In this document: piece after piece, positions 11,880 to 22,600 of the stretch | Layout of the letters: each line of letters starts with the position of its first letter | Numbering within the stretch: position 1 is the stretch's first letter | Assembly (NCBI GenBank): GCA_012932295.1 | Contig: JAAONU010000002.1 | Location: 35,399,521-35,463,520 of the forward strand | Direction: 5' to 3' | Source: Cyclina sinensis | Taxonomy: Eukaryota > Mollusca > Bivalvia > Venerida > Veneridae | DNA: 64,000 nt | Program-made: the position numbers and the translations under genes | The notes under the pieces: generated by a model | The model's input: the letters and a program-made list of their open reading frames with translations, nothing else | What the model was told of the DNA's origin: nothing | The model's database searches: none

Positions 11880-13900
11880 AAGCTTAATTAAACTGTAAAA
11901 GAAAGACCGCCCTCAGATAAAATATAAACCGTTCCGTGTAAACACAATTTATCAATAACTGCTTAATAAGTAGTCCAAAGCTATTTCGAAATAATTTTCT
12001 TGTACAATGTCTTGTATTGACAAACTACCTGATAAAGTTTGCGCAATGAATATGTCCAAAACACGCCCTCGCATATGAGTTTACGATAACGCCCTTTTCT
12101 ACTATTTGTAGAGTTTCATGTGTTTTACATTCATTCATTAAGGGAAAACTTGCCGATCAGGTTGTGTGTGAACTTTCACGGTAGGAAAGGCCGCATTCAA
12201 GTGTAACCAGGTAAAACACCACAGGGACTTGTATCCATGTAAACAATACAATATTATTTGCCTTCTTTGCTGCGCGACACAACACAAAGGAGACGCAATA
12301 TTTCCCTCCTTTTGAGATGTCTATCCTCAATGTTCTTTTTATCCAATTGAAAAGATTTTCACATAGTTTTAGTAACACAAAGAAACGAACGTCCTTTATA
12401 GAAATTAGAAAAAGAAAAGAATTAACAAGGGGGACTGACTGACTGGCTGGCTTGCTGCCTGAACGAACGAATGAATTAGTTATTGGATCGCTCATAACCA
12501 CTGTTATACAACGATTTTATTTATCTAATGTCAAAAGGTCTTGGGTTCGAGTTTCAAACTGAGTTGTCTCATTCTCAGAGAAAACTGATATTGTCTTACA
12601 TCAGGGACTTTCATGAAGGACCCTGCTTACATGACATAGAAGTTTTTCAAATGATTTTTTTTCTCAAGAGCTGAAGTTAAGGTTAAGGCAACGGGATATA
12701 AGACAAAACAAAATAATAATGAAGTCAATATCCGTGTCACACATTTACACATTTTAACAGTATAGGCTGTGAATCAAGACACACTTCTTAAAATTTTAGT
12801 ATAGGCTACCTTTTCATATACTGTTTAGTCCATAAACTATCGGGAAAAATATTATCTTATCTCTCAAAGTATCATTTAGGACGAAAATGATTATAGACTT
12901 AACATTTTGCGAGCCTATAAGAATTCATGGTCTATTAATACAGTTGCACTCATACATCTCATATTTTATTGTAAACCTGTTCGTCGCTGTCAAGTCCCTG
13001 TGGGAAGAATAACAATAGTGACTGCCATTTTATCTAAATTTAGATTTTGGATCGGTGTGATACGCGCAAATACTTAGAAATAATTGTCGTTACGGTATTT
13101 TCTTGAGTGGTAAATTGTGAGTGAGTGTTAAAAGTTGTGAATTGTATCTTATAAAAGCATATTTTATGTATCGCGTTAGTTAATGAAAAGTTTACCATTG
13201 ATTCAGGGCTTGGTCATGTGATTAATATAAACGACAAACTGATACGATCTTAACGAATTCAAAGAATTGGTCATGCGAGTAATTCAAATGAAAATACACG
13301 CCCCGAAATCAATCACCTTTTCCTCGAAAATAAATGAAAGAGAGAAACATTCAAGTACAAACCGTGAGTTGTACATTTTCTACTTATAGTAAAAGATCCA
13401 GTTTCCGACTTGCAAAGATAATAAACATACTAAAATAACTGATTTTTTTTATATGTGCTTCAATTATTCTTCCAAGGATCATCAAAACTGATAATAGACA
13501 TTGGTAGGGCATTCGTTGTTAAATATAAATTTAGACCTGCCTAAGGCCTCGTGACTTAGATCTACCATGTGTTCATTGGCATTTAGCTGATGTATCATCC
13601 ATTTATCGAAACCGTCAGTGAAATCTGTATCATGAGATTTGTTGCTATGGTGTTGTTTTTAACTGTTTGAATGATTTTAATATCCGTAAGATGCAGTCAA
13701 TCCTTTTATAGATAGTTCATTGTTGGTACACGAATTGGAGGAGATGTGACAATGTTATAAAGTAAATCATATGAGTCCATAATGCGAGCAAATTCGGTAA
13801 CTGAATATAATGTTCATCTGCACACTTTCCTCTCCGTTCAGAAAGACTGGATGGTTTCACATGCTTGAGTTCAGGCTAAAAAAATAAATAAAGATAAAGT
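11880..13900. other. Intergenic, upstream of the tetraspanin gene
   Basis: Presumed promoter side of the tetraspanin gene. A minus-strand acceptor-like TTTTACAG near 11896 could mark a 5' UTR intron. A 114-codon open frame (12157-12501 minus) has no recognisable domain and is not called. Confidence 0.4.
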
Positions 13901-13949
13901 AATAATACCTTTGTTTTGTTAGTGGTTTATCTGGGGTTCTTTTAACAAG

Positions 13950-14180
13950 TGAAATTGCTTAATCTGAAGCCAGATCATGATGAATCACCTCAGCTCTAGT
14001 ATACCCATATCTAACCTCAGACAATTCTTTAAGGTGACTGCAAAGTCTCTCATCATGTTCCAAATTAAGTCAATAGTAATTCTTTTGTCCACACTGTCCC
14101 TCAAGGTTGTACTAGGCACACCATGATTGTTTGCAGTCTCGTACACTGATACTTTATTGTAGGCAAAAACCAAACGGAGG
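13950..14180 (-). pseudogene. Tigger/pogo-like transposase fragment
   Basis: On the minus strand an open frame reads a psq-type helix-turn-helix, with the pattern KVSVYETANNHGVPSTTLRD then SVDKRI (compare the KTA..HGVP.STL.DRV.GR pattern of CENP-B/Tigger N-termini). A frameshift follows near 14060. The other frame continues with HLKELSEVRYGYTRAEVIHH, like the GYGYTR.EV block after the HTH in this superfamily, then hits a stop. No catalytic DDE part was found. A dead DNA-transposon remnant; the assignment rests on motif resemblance only. Confidence 0.5.
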
Positions 14181-14191
14181 GTGAGTAACTT

Positions 14192-14640
14192 CTTAAAGCG
14201 ACTGACTCACAGAATTTAGCAGATTTTTTCTTTCTTTAAAATTTAAGAGAAGTTAATATAGTATGGAAAAAAACATAATGTTATGCTTCGATACATTATG
14301 AATTTTTTTTTTTAAGTTTTCATTTTATCAGGATTCGAACCCATGACCTTTCGGTCGGTAAAATTTTGAACGACGATCTACTCAACTGAGCCACAGAAAC
14401 TAATTCTTTGAATTTGTCAAAATTAATGTTATAACTAAAGTATCTACCCCGTGACTAACGGGGTAAAATTTTTACCGATAAAAGTTTGTAAGACTTTACA
14501 TGTTGGTGTTTTTCTGTAACAGAAATGAGTCAGGAACTTAGTTTAGATAATATGTTCTTCACAATTACAGCTAGAATTTTCAGATCTATAAACATTTTCT
14601 TTTTTTATCATCGGCCCATCTGTGAGTCAGTCGCTTTAAG
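14192..14640. mobile_element. 449 bp TIR element with tRNA-like core
   Basis: Ends are a perfect 20 bp inverted repeat, TAAAGCGACTGACTCACAGA and its complement at 14619-14638, extended by CT/AG. The middle, read on the minus strand (about 14400-14325), looks like a tRNA-derived sequence: an A-box-like TGGCTCAGTTGAGTAG and a B-box-like GGGTTCGAATCC. A GTACCCCG-type hairpin sits at 14445-14480. It has no long open frame. It could be a MITE that captured a SINE head, or a SINE family with inverted ends. Confidence 0.65.
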
Positions 14641-14912
14641 ACTTTTTTTCTAGCAAGACTTAGTGTCAACTGAAAATCAAGAAAAGTGTGAAGCATTGAT
14701 ACAACGTTAAATGGGGGAGTAGATTATCTACCCTGAATACTCTCTGATATCACATTGGTCCTTCCATTTCCTCTGCTTTCATTGCTATTTTCTTGTTTTA
14801 GTATGGTCAAAATAAAGCCTAATTATTTGCAACAATGGTCAGATTATACATTTAGTTTAGCAAATTTTGTAGATAATTCAAAAGGAGAATGTTCAAGGTT
14901 ATTGAAACATGT

Positions 14913-15270
14913 CTCTTGTGCATATTTTTTTCTTATTGTTTACTGTATTTCGGATTAATTTATATTTGACCCAATCTGAAGGCTTTCGTGAGACTACAGC
15001 TTTACGTTTTAAGCGATCACGTTTTCTAGAAAACTTTCGTAGTTCAGAAGTGTGCCAAGGTTTGTCATTTGGTCTTACTAAAGTATAATAATTTGGAATA
15101 CATTCTTTGCCATGTTGTTTTGAAAATACTAATAAATTCATCACAGACAGTTGAAATATTGCCATTTGTAAGAAAAGACCAATCGTATATCGCAATACGG
15201 TTATTCAATCTAACAAAGCATTTTTGTAATTCCATACATGCCGTTTGCACGGTTTTCCAAAGTCAAAATT
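14913..15270 (-). pseudogene. LINE ORF2 fragment (CR1/Jockey-like)
   Basis: The minus strand encodes, in two overlapping frames, the linker between the endonuclease and reverse transcriptase of a non-LTR retrotransposon. The diagnostic pattern is RPNDKPWHTSELRKFSRKRD, then RLKRKA and PSDWVKYKLIRN, with WSFLTNGNISTVCDEF upstream in the other frame. One frameshift near 15120 separates them. No RT domain follows, so the copy is 3'-truncated or rearranged. Family assignment is by resemblance. Confidence 0.6.
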
Positions 15271-15299
15271 TACTTGTAAATGAATATAAGTAGCAAAAT

Positions 15300-15512
15300 G
15301 GGCCAGACTGGTAATCTAGGGATCACGAGTTTGATCCCCCGCCCCTCCACTAACATCACTTTCTTTTGAATAACACGTTAAACCGAGGTCCCATCTATCA
15401 CTGCTATACACTGAACATGTTAAAGAACCTGGGGTGTCTCTGGATTTGGATGCTTTCTGTTTCTTGCACTATCCCCCGTAACCTGAAATAACTAAACTCT
15501 GCAAGGGACGGC
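15300..15512 (+). repeat. tRNA-derived SINE
   Basis: Head GGCCAGACTGGTAATCTAGG followed by a B-box-like GAGTTTGATCCCC, then a body with ACACGTTAAACCGAGGTCCC and GTTAAAGAACCTGGGGTGTC. The body is the part shared with the antisense copy at 640-790. It directly abuts the LINE fragment and the 35 bp tandem repeats. Confidence 0.55.
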
Positions 15513-15617
15513 GGTCATACGGGCAATCGATACCGACAATTAATAGTGGTCATACGGGCAATCGATACCGACAATCAATAGCGGTCATACGGGCAATCGA
15601 TACCGACAATTAATAAA
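15513..15617 (+). repeat. Three 35 bp tandem repeats
   Basis: Units start at 15513, 15548 and 15583. Each contains GGTCATACGGGCAATCGATA then CCGACAAT(T/C)AATA. Nearly identical copies at the 3' end of the SINE. Confidence 0.85.
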
Positions 15618-15619
15618 CT

Positions 15620-16640
15620 CGAATAGGCAGAAGAAGAAACCCATAATGATGCTTCCTATAATGACGTGTTAATAAAAATAATTACTTAAGTCTTATTCTT
15701 TAATTTTGAATAAACAATTAGAATGATTATTTTCAAAACCCGTTTCAAACAGGCAACAGTATATTTTAAGAATATACACAATACTTTTCTGACACTGTTA
15801 TTACAATTTAAACGACTGTTCATTTTAATCTCATAGTACATTTTTTTATTTGAAATGGTGAAATATAAAAGGTGTATTTTGGCAGAACTGGGTAAAAGTA
15901 CCGATCGTTTTCATATAAAGCTCACGCTTGTATATAGCTTTATTCCCTAAAATTAATCGATGATAATATTGCAGATCTGTTCCACTGGCTCATCCTTTTT
16001 AGAATTAAAAATAATTGATCATATAAAGAAGAACATATGTTAAAAAGTTCTCCTTTAGGTATTAAGACTCTCAGAAAGAGGTCATGATGAATGAACGGCT
16101 ATCAACCTTAATTGGTACAATGCGTTCAGTTGATCTGTTGCGCTTAGAATTCATTTACTGACGCCTTGACATCGGACAATCATTCATTCAATTTCATCCA
16201 CATTTACGTGATTTTAAAGGAAAACGATATCCTCTAATTATTAGGACATGGCTCCTTAATTGGTCATCCTTGATGCACTTTTATATCAGATCATCTACAT
16301 ACCAAAATTGTACGAAAACGTTAGGTGGTCATACCGCCAGATACTATTCATGTCGGTGTCACTTAAACATCACAAACATCTAAAAGTACATACTTATTTA
16401 GCTTTGAAAGAAAATAATGAAACATTCTTGAAGTTGTTGATGATGTTGGTCTGTTGTGTTAAGATAGTGTTATTAATCTGACATGTCATACTATTACTCA
16501 TACATGTCATTATTTGAGCTCATACTAGTATTTTCGTGTCGTTCTGTGACATACCTTTGATATATTATTTACATCATTTAATTGTTAGATTTACTTTGGA
16601 CTTCTTTTTGTTTAGCCTGATTCAATGCCTTTGAAATAAT
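15620..16640. other. Intergenic, nothing recognised
   Basis: AT-rich sequence with no supported exon or repeat family that I can name. A 73-codon open frame at 16260-16481 has no features of a gene. Confidence 0.4.
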
Positions 16641-16650
16641 TCAGTTATGT

Positions 16651-17710
16651 TCTTACGAACAAGAAAGTCCGTAACAGAAAGATGCAATGCATCTTAGAAA
16701 ACACAAACTAGAGCGCGATTCGTACTACGATCTTAGCGTATCTAAGGCCAACACTCTAACCACTGAGCCAAAGAATCGAATTCCTGACGCAGTTGTCAGA
16801 GGTTGTATTTATACAATTGTAAGAAGGTATGTACTAGACCGTAACACATCCCCTATTGAGAAAGTCATTATTTATGATGACGAATGGTGTTGTGTATTTT
16901 TAGATCAGAAGATCAGACAGAAATCTTGAAATATTTTTTTTATTTTTTTTTATATCTAAGTCCAGGAGAGGTCATTCCGGACAAGCCCCCATCTTACGAA
17001 CAAGAAAGTCCGTAACAGAAAGATGAAACGCATCTTAAAATACACAATCCAAAGCGCGTTCGAACTCCGATCTTAGCATATCGAAGGTCAACACTCTAGC
17101 CACTGAGCCAAAGAATCGAATCCCTGACGCAGTTGTCAGAGGTTGTATTTATACAATTATAGGAAGGTATGTACTAGACCGTAACACATCCCTTCTTGAG
17201 AAAGTCATCTTTTTTATCACTTGAGAGGAGAGGTCATTCCGGACAAGCCCCCATCTTACGAACAAGAAAGTCCGTAACAGAAGGATGCAATCTACCTTAG
17301 AATACACATCCCAGATCGCGATTCGAACTCCGATCTTAGCACATTGAGGGCCAACACTCTAAACACTGAGCCAATGAATCGATTCCCTGAAGCTGTTGTC
17401 GGTGGTTGTATTTATACAGTTATAGGAAGGTATTCACTTGACCGTAACACATCCCTTCTTGAGAAAGTCATCTTTATCACTTGAGAGGAGAGGTCATTCC
17501 GGACAAGCCCCCATCTTACGGTCAAGAAAGTCCGTAACAGAAGGATGCAATGCATCTTAGAATACACATCCCAGAGCGCGATTCGAACTCCGATCTTAGC
17601 ACATTGAGGGCCAACACTCTAAACACTGAGCCAAAGAATCGATTCCCTGACGCAGTTGCCAGAGGTTGTATTTATACAGTTATAGGAAGGTATTCACTAG
17701 ACCCTAACAG
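16651..17710 (-). repeat. Four tandem antisense SINE units
   Basis: Units begin with TCTTACGAACAAGAAAGTCC (TCTTACGGTC.. in the fourth) at about 16651, 16992, 17254 and 17514. On the minus strand each holds a tRNA-like head: TGGCTCAGTGGTTAGAGTGT (A box) and a B box GGAGTTCGAATCGC. The units are ~260 bp; the first carries ~80 bp extra with a poly-T stretch. A shared tail contains GAGAGGTCATTCCGGACAAG. Small plus-strand open frames in units 1 and 4 are by-products. Confidence 0.75.
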
Positions 17711-17719
17711 TGTTAGCAG

Positions 17720-18250
17720 TCATCATTCCTAAGAAGTACTAGTGCTAGACATCTATATTACGTGTTTAGTTTTGGCTTAGCTAGAGTTTTATACTCTCGT
17801 AGCAATTGAAATTATTTCAGGTGAGCATTTTACATCACTATCGTTCCCGAAAAGGACAAGTGATACTGTATTCTCTATAACTAGCTGCAAGATATCAAAA
17901 AAGAAAGGAAAAAAAGATTCATTTACTTATGTAAATGTCCTCTTATAACTAAAGGTTTCTTAGGCATATAGGTCAGTGTCCTCGAAATAATTAAAATGTG
18001 GTTATGGTGGTGATGATCATTGAATGGTTCTAAATGCCTAAGTTGTGAAAGCTTTCCAACCACGGTCAACCCAACCATCTTTGCACTAAATCACTAAATT
18101 GATGATGATTGATTTTCTTATACATTTAGATAAAACCATGTGTTGCAAGTAAAGTTCACATGGAGTCGTCGATGACACTCAGAATTAAGAAAGCCATCAT
18201 CCTGAAAACCTGTTGCCTCTTGATTCACTGCTTACTCCAGATAATTCAGG
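17720..18250. other. Intergenic or 3' part of the adjacent minus-strand gene
   Basis: No supported exon. Candidate 3' terminal exons of the gene at 18504-19111 could start near 18355 or 18213 (minus), but neither is convincing. Confidence 0.3.
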
Positions 18251-18503
18251 ACTCATCATTTTAGGTACTGATAAAAATGTACACGACAGTTCAAAAGTAT
18301 AAGCTCGGGAAGAGAAGCAGGGTCTGTCAGAGTTTGTGAAAGCTCAACTCTGAAATGATTTAGTTTGATAAAATGAATCGAGCACAAAAGTGAAAGAAAA
18401 CCAAGGATGTTGCTGTACAAACTGAATGCCAAAAGTCTTAAAAGAAATCGCTGAGTTGCACAAATGAGCATGCGCTACTAGCTGACACTAAGGGATTACT
18501 TAC

Positions 18504-19111
18504 TGTGCGACGGCTAAATGTTCTTTTAAGACAAGAAGCCAGACAAACCCGATATTGACAACCAAAGTGGAGTACGTTACGTCTTCGCGGAACTCTGTCC
18601 AGCCCTGAAAAGCTGTAATGTTTTTAATGTTTTCAGAAAATGTCCATTCATCTTTAGAATGCCTGCAGTGCCAAGTGCCCTATATAGAGTCCATGGATGA
18701 TACTCAGTCAAGTACTCTGTACTTCAAAAACCATGCAGATGCTCTAGCGTTAAGATACACACCTTCTTTCCACGACATGTCTATAGGTCTGTTTTCTACA
18801 CCATGTCCTGTTTGGTGTAGCAAATAATGAACCTTAAGTGTTGAAAACATCTTCACAGCCATACTTTAGTTTATTCTATGCAAAATAATAATAATATCCA
18901 GTAATTTCAATGTGCAAAGAAAAGGATTTTTCGAAGACAGCCCATTTAAACTAACATTTGATTGCCTTTTTATAAGTAATTGATACTTACCGTTATACAA
19001 GTAAAGTTGCAATGTTTCGTATTTACCAGACGGTTTCTGCTTGCCCTTGATTTTTAGAAGCCAGTTATAAATGATGCTTAAACATTGTATGCTGAATGTA
19101 TCATAAATAAC
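18504..19111 (-). CDS. Unrecognised membrane protein, two internal exons
   Basis: Two phase-compatible exons on the minus strand. Exon a is 18992-19111: acceptor TTTTAACAG, strong donor GTAAGTATC, 39 codons with the pattern SIIYNWLLKIKGKQKPSGKY. Exon b is 18504-18612: acceptor ACATTACAG, donor GTAAGTAAT, 35 codons with a hydrophobic run STLVVNIGFVWLLVLKEH. Exon a ends in phase 1 and exon b opens with the two missing bases, giving an uninterrupted read across the junction. Neither exon has a start codon in frame, so 5' exons are missing; possible 3' exons at ~18355 or ~18213 end in a stop after 30 or fewer codons. I do not recognise the family. It looks multi-pass, with at least one membrane segment and a basic loop. 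It is transcribed away from the SPMIP4-like gene. Confidence 0.5.
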
Positions 19112-19650
19112 TGTTAAAAGATTAATTTAAGAGTTGTTTGCAGTGCCATGATTTTATGAAGTTAATTTTTCAGGTCGGAGCAGAAATACTGGAGTTATTT
19201 TTGAAGTGCTTTTACTGTCTTTCCCGCAGTGGATATTCTGTTGAAACAGTGTATTTATACAGACGTGGAGCATTTAAACAATCGCTTAATGTGTGGGACG
19301 TTCCCAAACAGTAACTCGATTTATTTTGTGTATTTGATCTTATATGATATTGAAACAATCAATAGGATTAAGTAATCTGTTTAACTATTTATTGAACGAG
19401 TCCTTCTTTACATACTGCAGCATGATAATCTGATTGGGGTTTTAAACAAACTTAAACTTCGACAAGTAGTGAAGCAGACTGGATCAATAATCCCACAATT
19501 CATTTTGCTATGCATTATGTCCTTCCGGTGTATACTGTAAACCAGTCAATGGATTTTACACCTTAGCAACCATAGACGCGTTAAGTGGCAGTTGTATTAA
19601 CTTATGAAAGTATATGGATTTGTGAGAGTGTAATTCAAGGGACTTTGAAA

Positions 19651-22600
19651 ATGACGTCCCTGCAACTGTTCCCTAAAGTGGACCATGCGGCCCCTATTCC
19701 AAAGGAGTGGGGTACAGGGAGGTATAAGGAGGAAGTGGATGTTTTTGTTCCAAAGGCACCGACCTGGCAATATAGGTACATGTATAATGTTTCATTTTAT
19801 CTCTGTTTAACATCTTATCTTACATAATTATCAAAAGAATTATTTTACAGTAAGGCAATTTTAACTATTAAAACAATGTTTAACATGTAAGTCTACAAAC
19901 AAATTATTTATCTCATATATCATCTGTTAAGATAGACACCTGATTAGGTAGTTTTGATAGATAGATATTTCAGAGTACTCTTGAATTCTAAACCCTGGCC
20001 ATTTAAAGTTTTTTTTGTTTTTGTTTTTTTTTTTGCAAAAGCTTTCGTGATTTATTTTGACTTACAAATTTTGCAAATTCAGTTAAACAATTTTAGCTGC
20101 AGTTAAATTATTCAAGGCCAGACAGTATTCATAACAGTTAGTTATTTGCAGAAGTCGTTAAGTCGCTATTTTGTACAATAGTATTTTTTGTCAGTGGGCT
20201 AAAAATTTTATACAATGGTATTTGTCAGTAGGCTAAAAATTAGGGCCTAAAAGTTAAAATGTGTACGGCAAAAATCAGTGATCCACCTACATGTCAGTTG
20301 TAACAAATTGTGTTGCTAAATTATCACGTAATTTATGAAGCCCTGTTGAATTACATGTACGTATTTTTTCCTTATCAAATTAATTGGTTGTTAAACATGA
20401 ACAATAAAATATAAGCGCTGGTGGGTCATTCAGAATTTCCACAGTATTATCTTAACACTATCCGACGTCCATTAGATTCTATCAGAGGTAACATACTACT
20501 ACCCTTATCAACAAGCTAGTCGCTATCAACAATTAAATATATCTAATTGTTTGCCCTTTGTTTTGCTTTTCAATTTTCAAATCTTATAAGTATTTGTAAT
20601 CGTTGCGAGTTAAGAACGGTTAATGGATTTTGTCTGATCTTTAACCTACATTCTTGGATACGTATTGTTCCATTTTTAAAACTCAGTTATTTATTGAAAA
20701 CAAGAAAATCATTTTTGTTAGTAATTGAAATTAACGGGTGAGCAGGTTTCAATATTTTAAAACATGTGTGCTTAATATTTGTTTGATAGTTTATTTATAT
20801 ATAAACATAACATAACATAATGACAAATGAATGGAAATCGATTGACTTTTCTACAATATAAAGCCTGCCGGATACATAAAAAGCAAATAAAATACATTGA
20901 TAACGACTTTCACTGCAATTAAAGTCTTTGAAGAATTATAACTACTAGACATTTCTTTCATGTTTAAAATGACCTTTAGGAATTTTGAAAGGAATATAAA
21001 AACTGATTAACGGCAAAAGAAAGGGCAGGATTTTTAGAGAATGTACAGATACCAATGACTTTCTTTGGTTGATAAACAATCATTTTGGCATCGTCTCAGT
21101 AATTAAATAAAAAAAAGTTATCAACATTACAAGTACATGTTATAAGTTTAAATAATGTATATGAGTAACGAATAATAATAATATATTGTTATTATTATTA
21201 TTATAAATACTGTTTACAAAGGTAGGATTTGAGTTATGTGTTTTCATGAGCATGCCATGATGAAATCTATACTCAAGGGAAAACAACTATTTTCAATTTT
21301 TTTCTGTAATAAAAATAAATATTTGTTTTCATATAGCAATATCTGCAGTGTATATATCACTCTAGCTTAATCGCTCGAGGCTGTCGCGCGTTACGTGTAA
21401 ATAATCCATCTGTATAAGATTGTCATTATCTCTGTTTCGTTTTATTATTGCCAGAATCAATCGCATTGTTTCTAACGTTGCCTTACAGTCCCGACTGAAA
21501 ACAAAAGATATGGCTGAATATGGCGACCCAGAGATAAAAAATTAATATAGGAAGGTATAGCGCTTGATTCTTGATCGATTTAACTGCGCTGGAGAATACA
21601 ATAGGGCAGCATGTCCTGCTGAAATATTAATGCAGCTTCCATTGTCCTACTATTGCTCACGATAGATAGTGTTGATGAATGCACCGAAAGCGTTCACGAA
21701 TACATACATGCATACATCAAAAATAGGTTAGAACAAGGTATTTTCATGATATCACTAGATGGCATGACTTTCCTGTTTGCAGCATTATATTTAGTTTTAC
21801 GGGTTTTTTTTACATAAACATACGTATAATATATAAACCATTTCTTAGATTTAAAAGAACGTACTATTCACCTTGAAAAACGATGTGATTTTATTTATTA
21901 TAAAGATATGAAGCAATACCCACATGCCATCGCTTTGTTTAAACTTTTTTTTGTAAAGCAGCCTTTAAAATCTAATGGTCAGGGGTGAGAACAGACTTCA
22001 GTTTGTGTTACAAGGGGTACGTTTTTTTACCTGCAAATAAGAACATATAATAGACATTTTCCCTTAACATTTCAGTGGAAAGCCCATAGACCAGTACTAC
22101 AGGCTTACACAGCTGAGACTGAGCAATGTAAGGAGCAACGATGAACTGTAAGTATGCTGACCCTCGTCCCCTCCACCCGCCCCCCCCCCCCCTAAAAAAA
22201 TCGTATCTTTGTTTTTCTATGAACTGTTCTTTTCTTGAATTTTGTATAATTTATTGTCATAGTTACTGGTCTCTTCGAGAAAGATTGATATTACTTTTAA
22301 TGAATTAGAAGATACTTTTTTGCATGGCTTTAGTACACATTTTGAATTGTGACGCGATATTTGAGGGCATATGTCATTTCACGTTATTTGCATATTTTAA
22401 GAAGATATGAAGCTATGTCACACATGCAAGAGACAATTACATGTATATTTGTGTATTTTGATACGTGACACAAATAAAAGGGGATATCATTGATCATAAA
22501 TAATTCATCTTGTATTCATTGTACGCTCGAATAATATGTTTGTCTAAATTTAAAAAAAAAATTTAAAAATCTGGAAAAAATGAATACCCAGTTTTAGAAC

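Noticed and set aside
12157..12501. 114-codon minus frame upstream of the tetraspanin gene
   Set aside because: No recognisable domain or splice context; length is possible by chance in a 64 kb window.
14325..14400. Possible genuine tRNA gene on the minus strand
   Set aside because: It has A- and B-box-like motifs, but I could not fold a convincing acceptor stem, and it sits inside a TIR element; treated as tRNA-derived.
16687..16929. 80-codon plus frame and a similar frame at 17550-17732
   Set aside because: Both run antisense through the SINE units and only reflect repeat sequence.
19585..19650. Upstream extension of the SPMIP4-like first exon
   Set aside because: The extension begins with GTG, not ATG; the first in-frame ATG is 19651.
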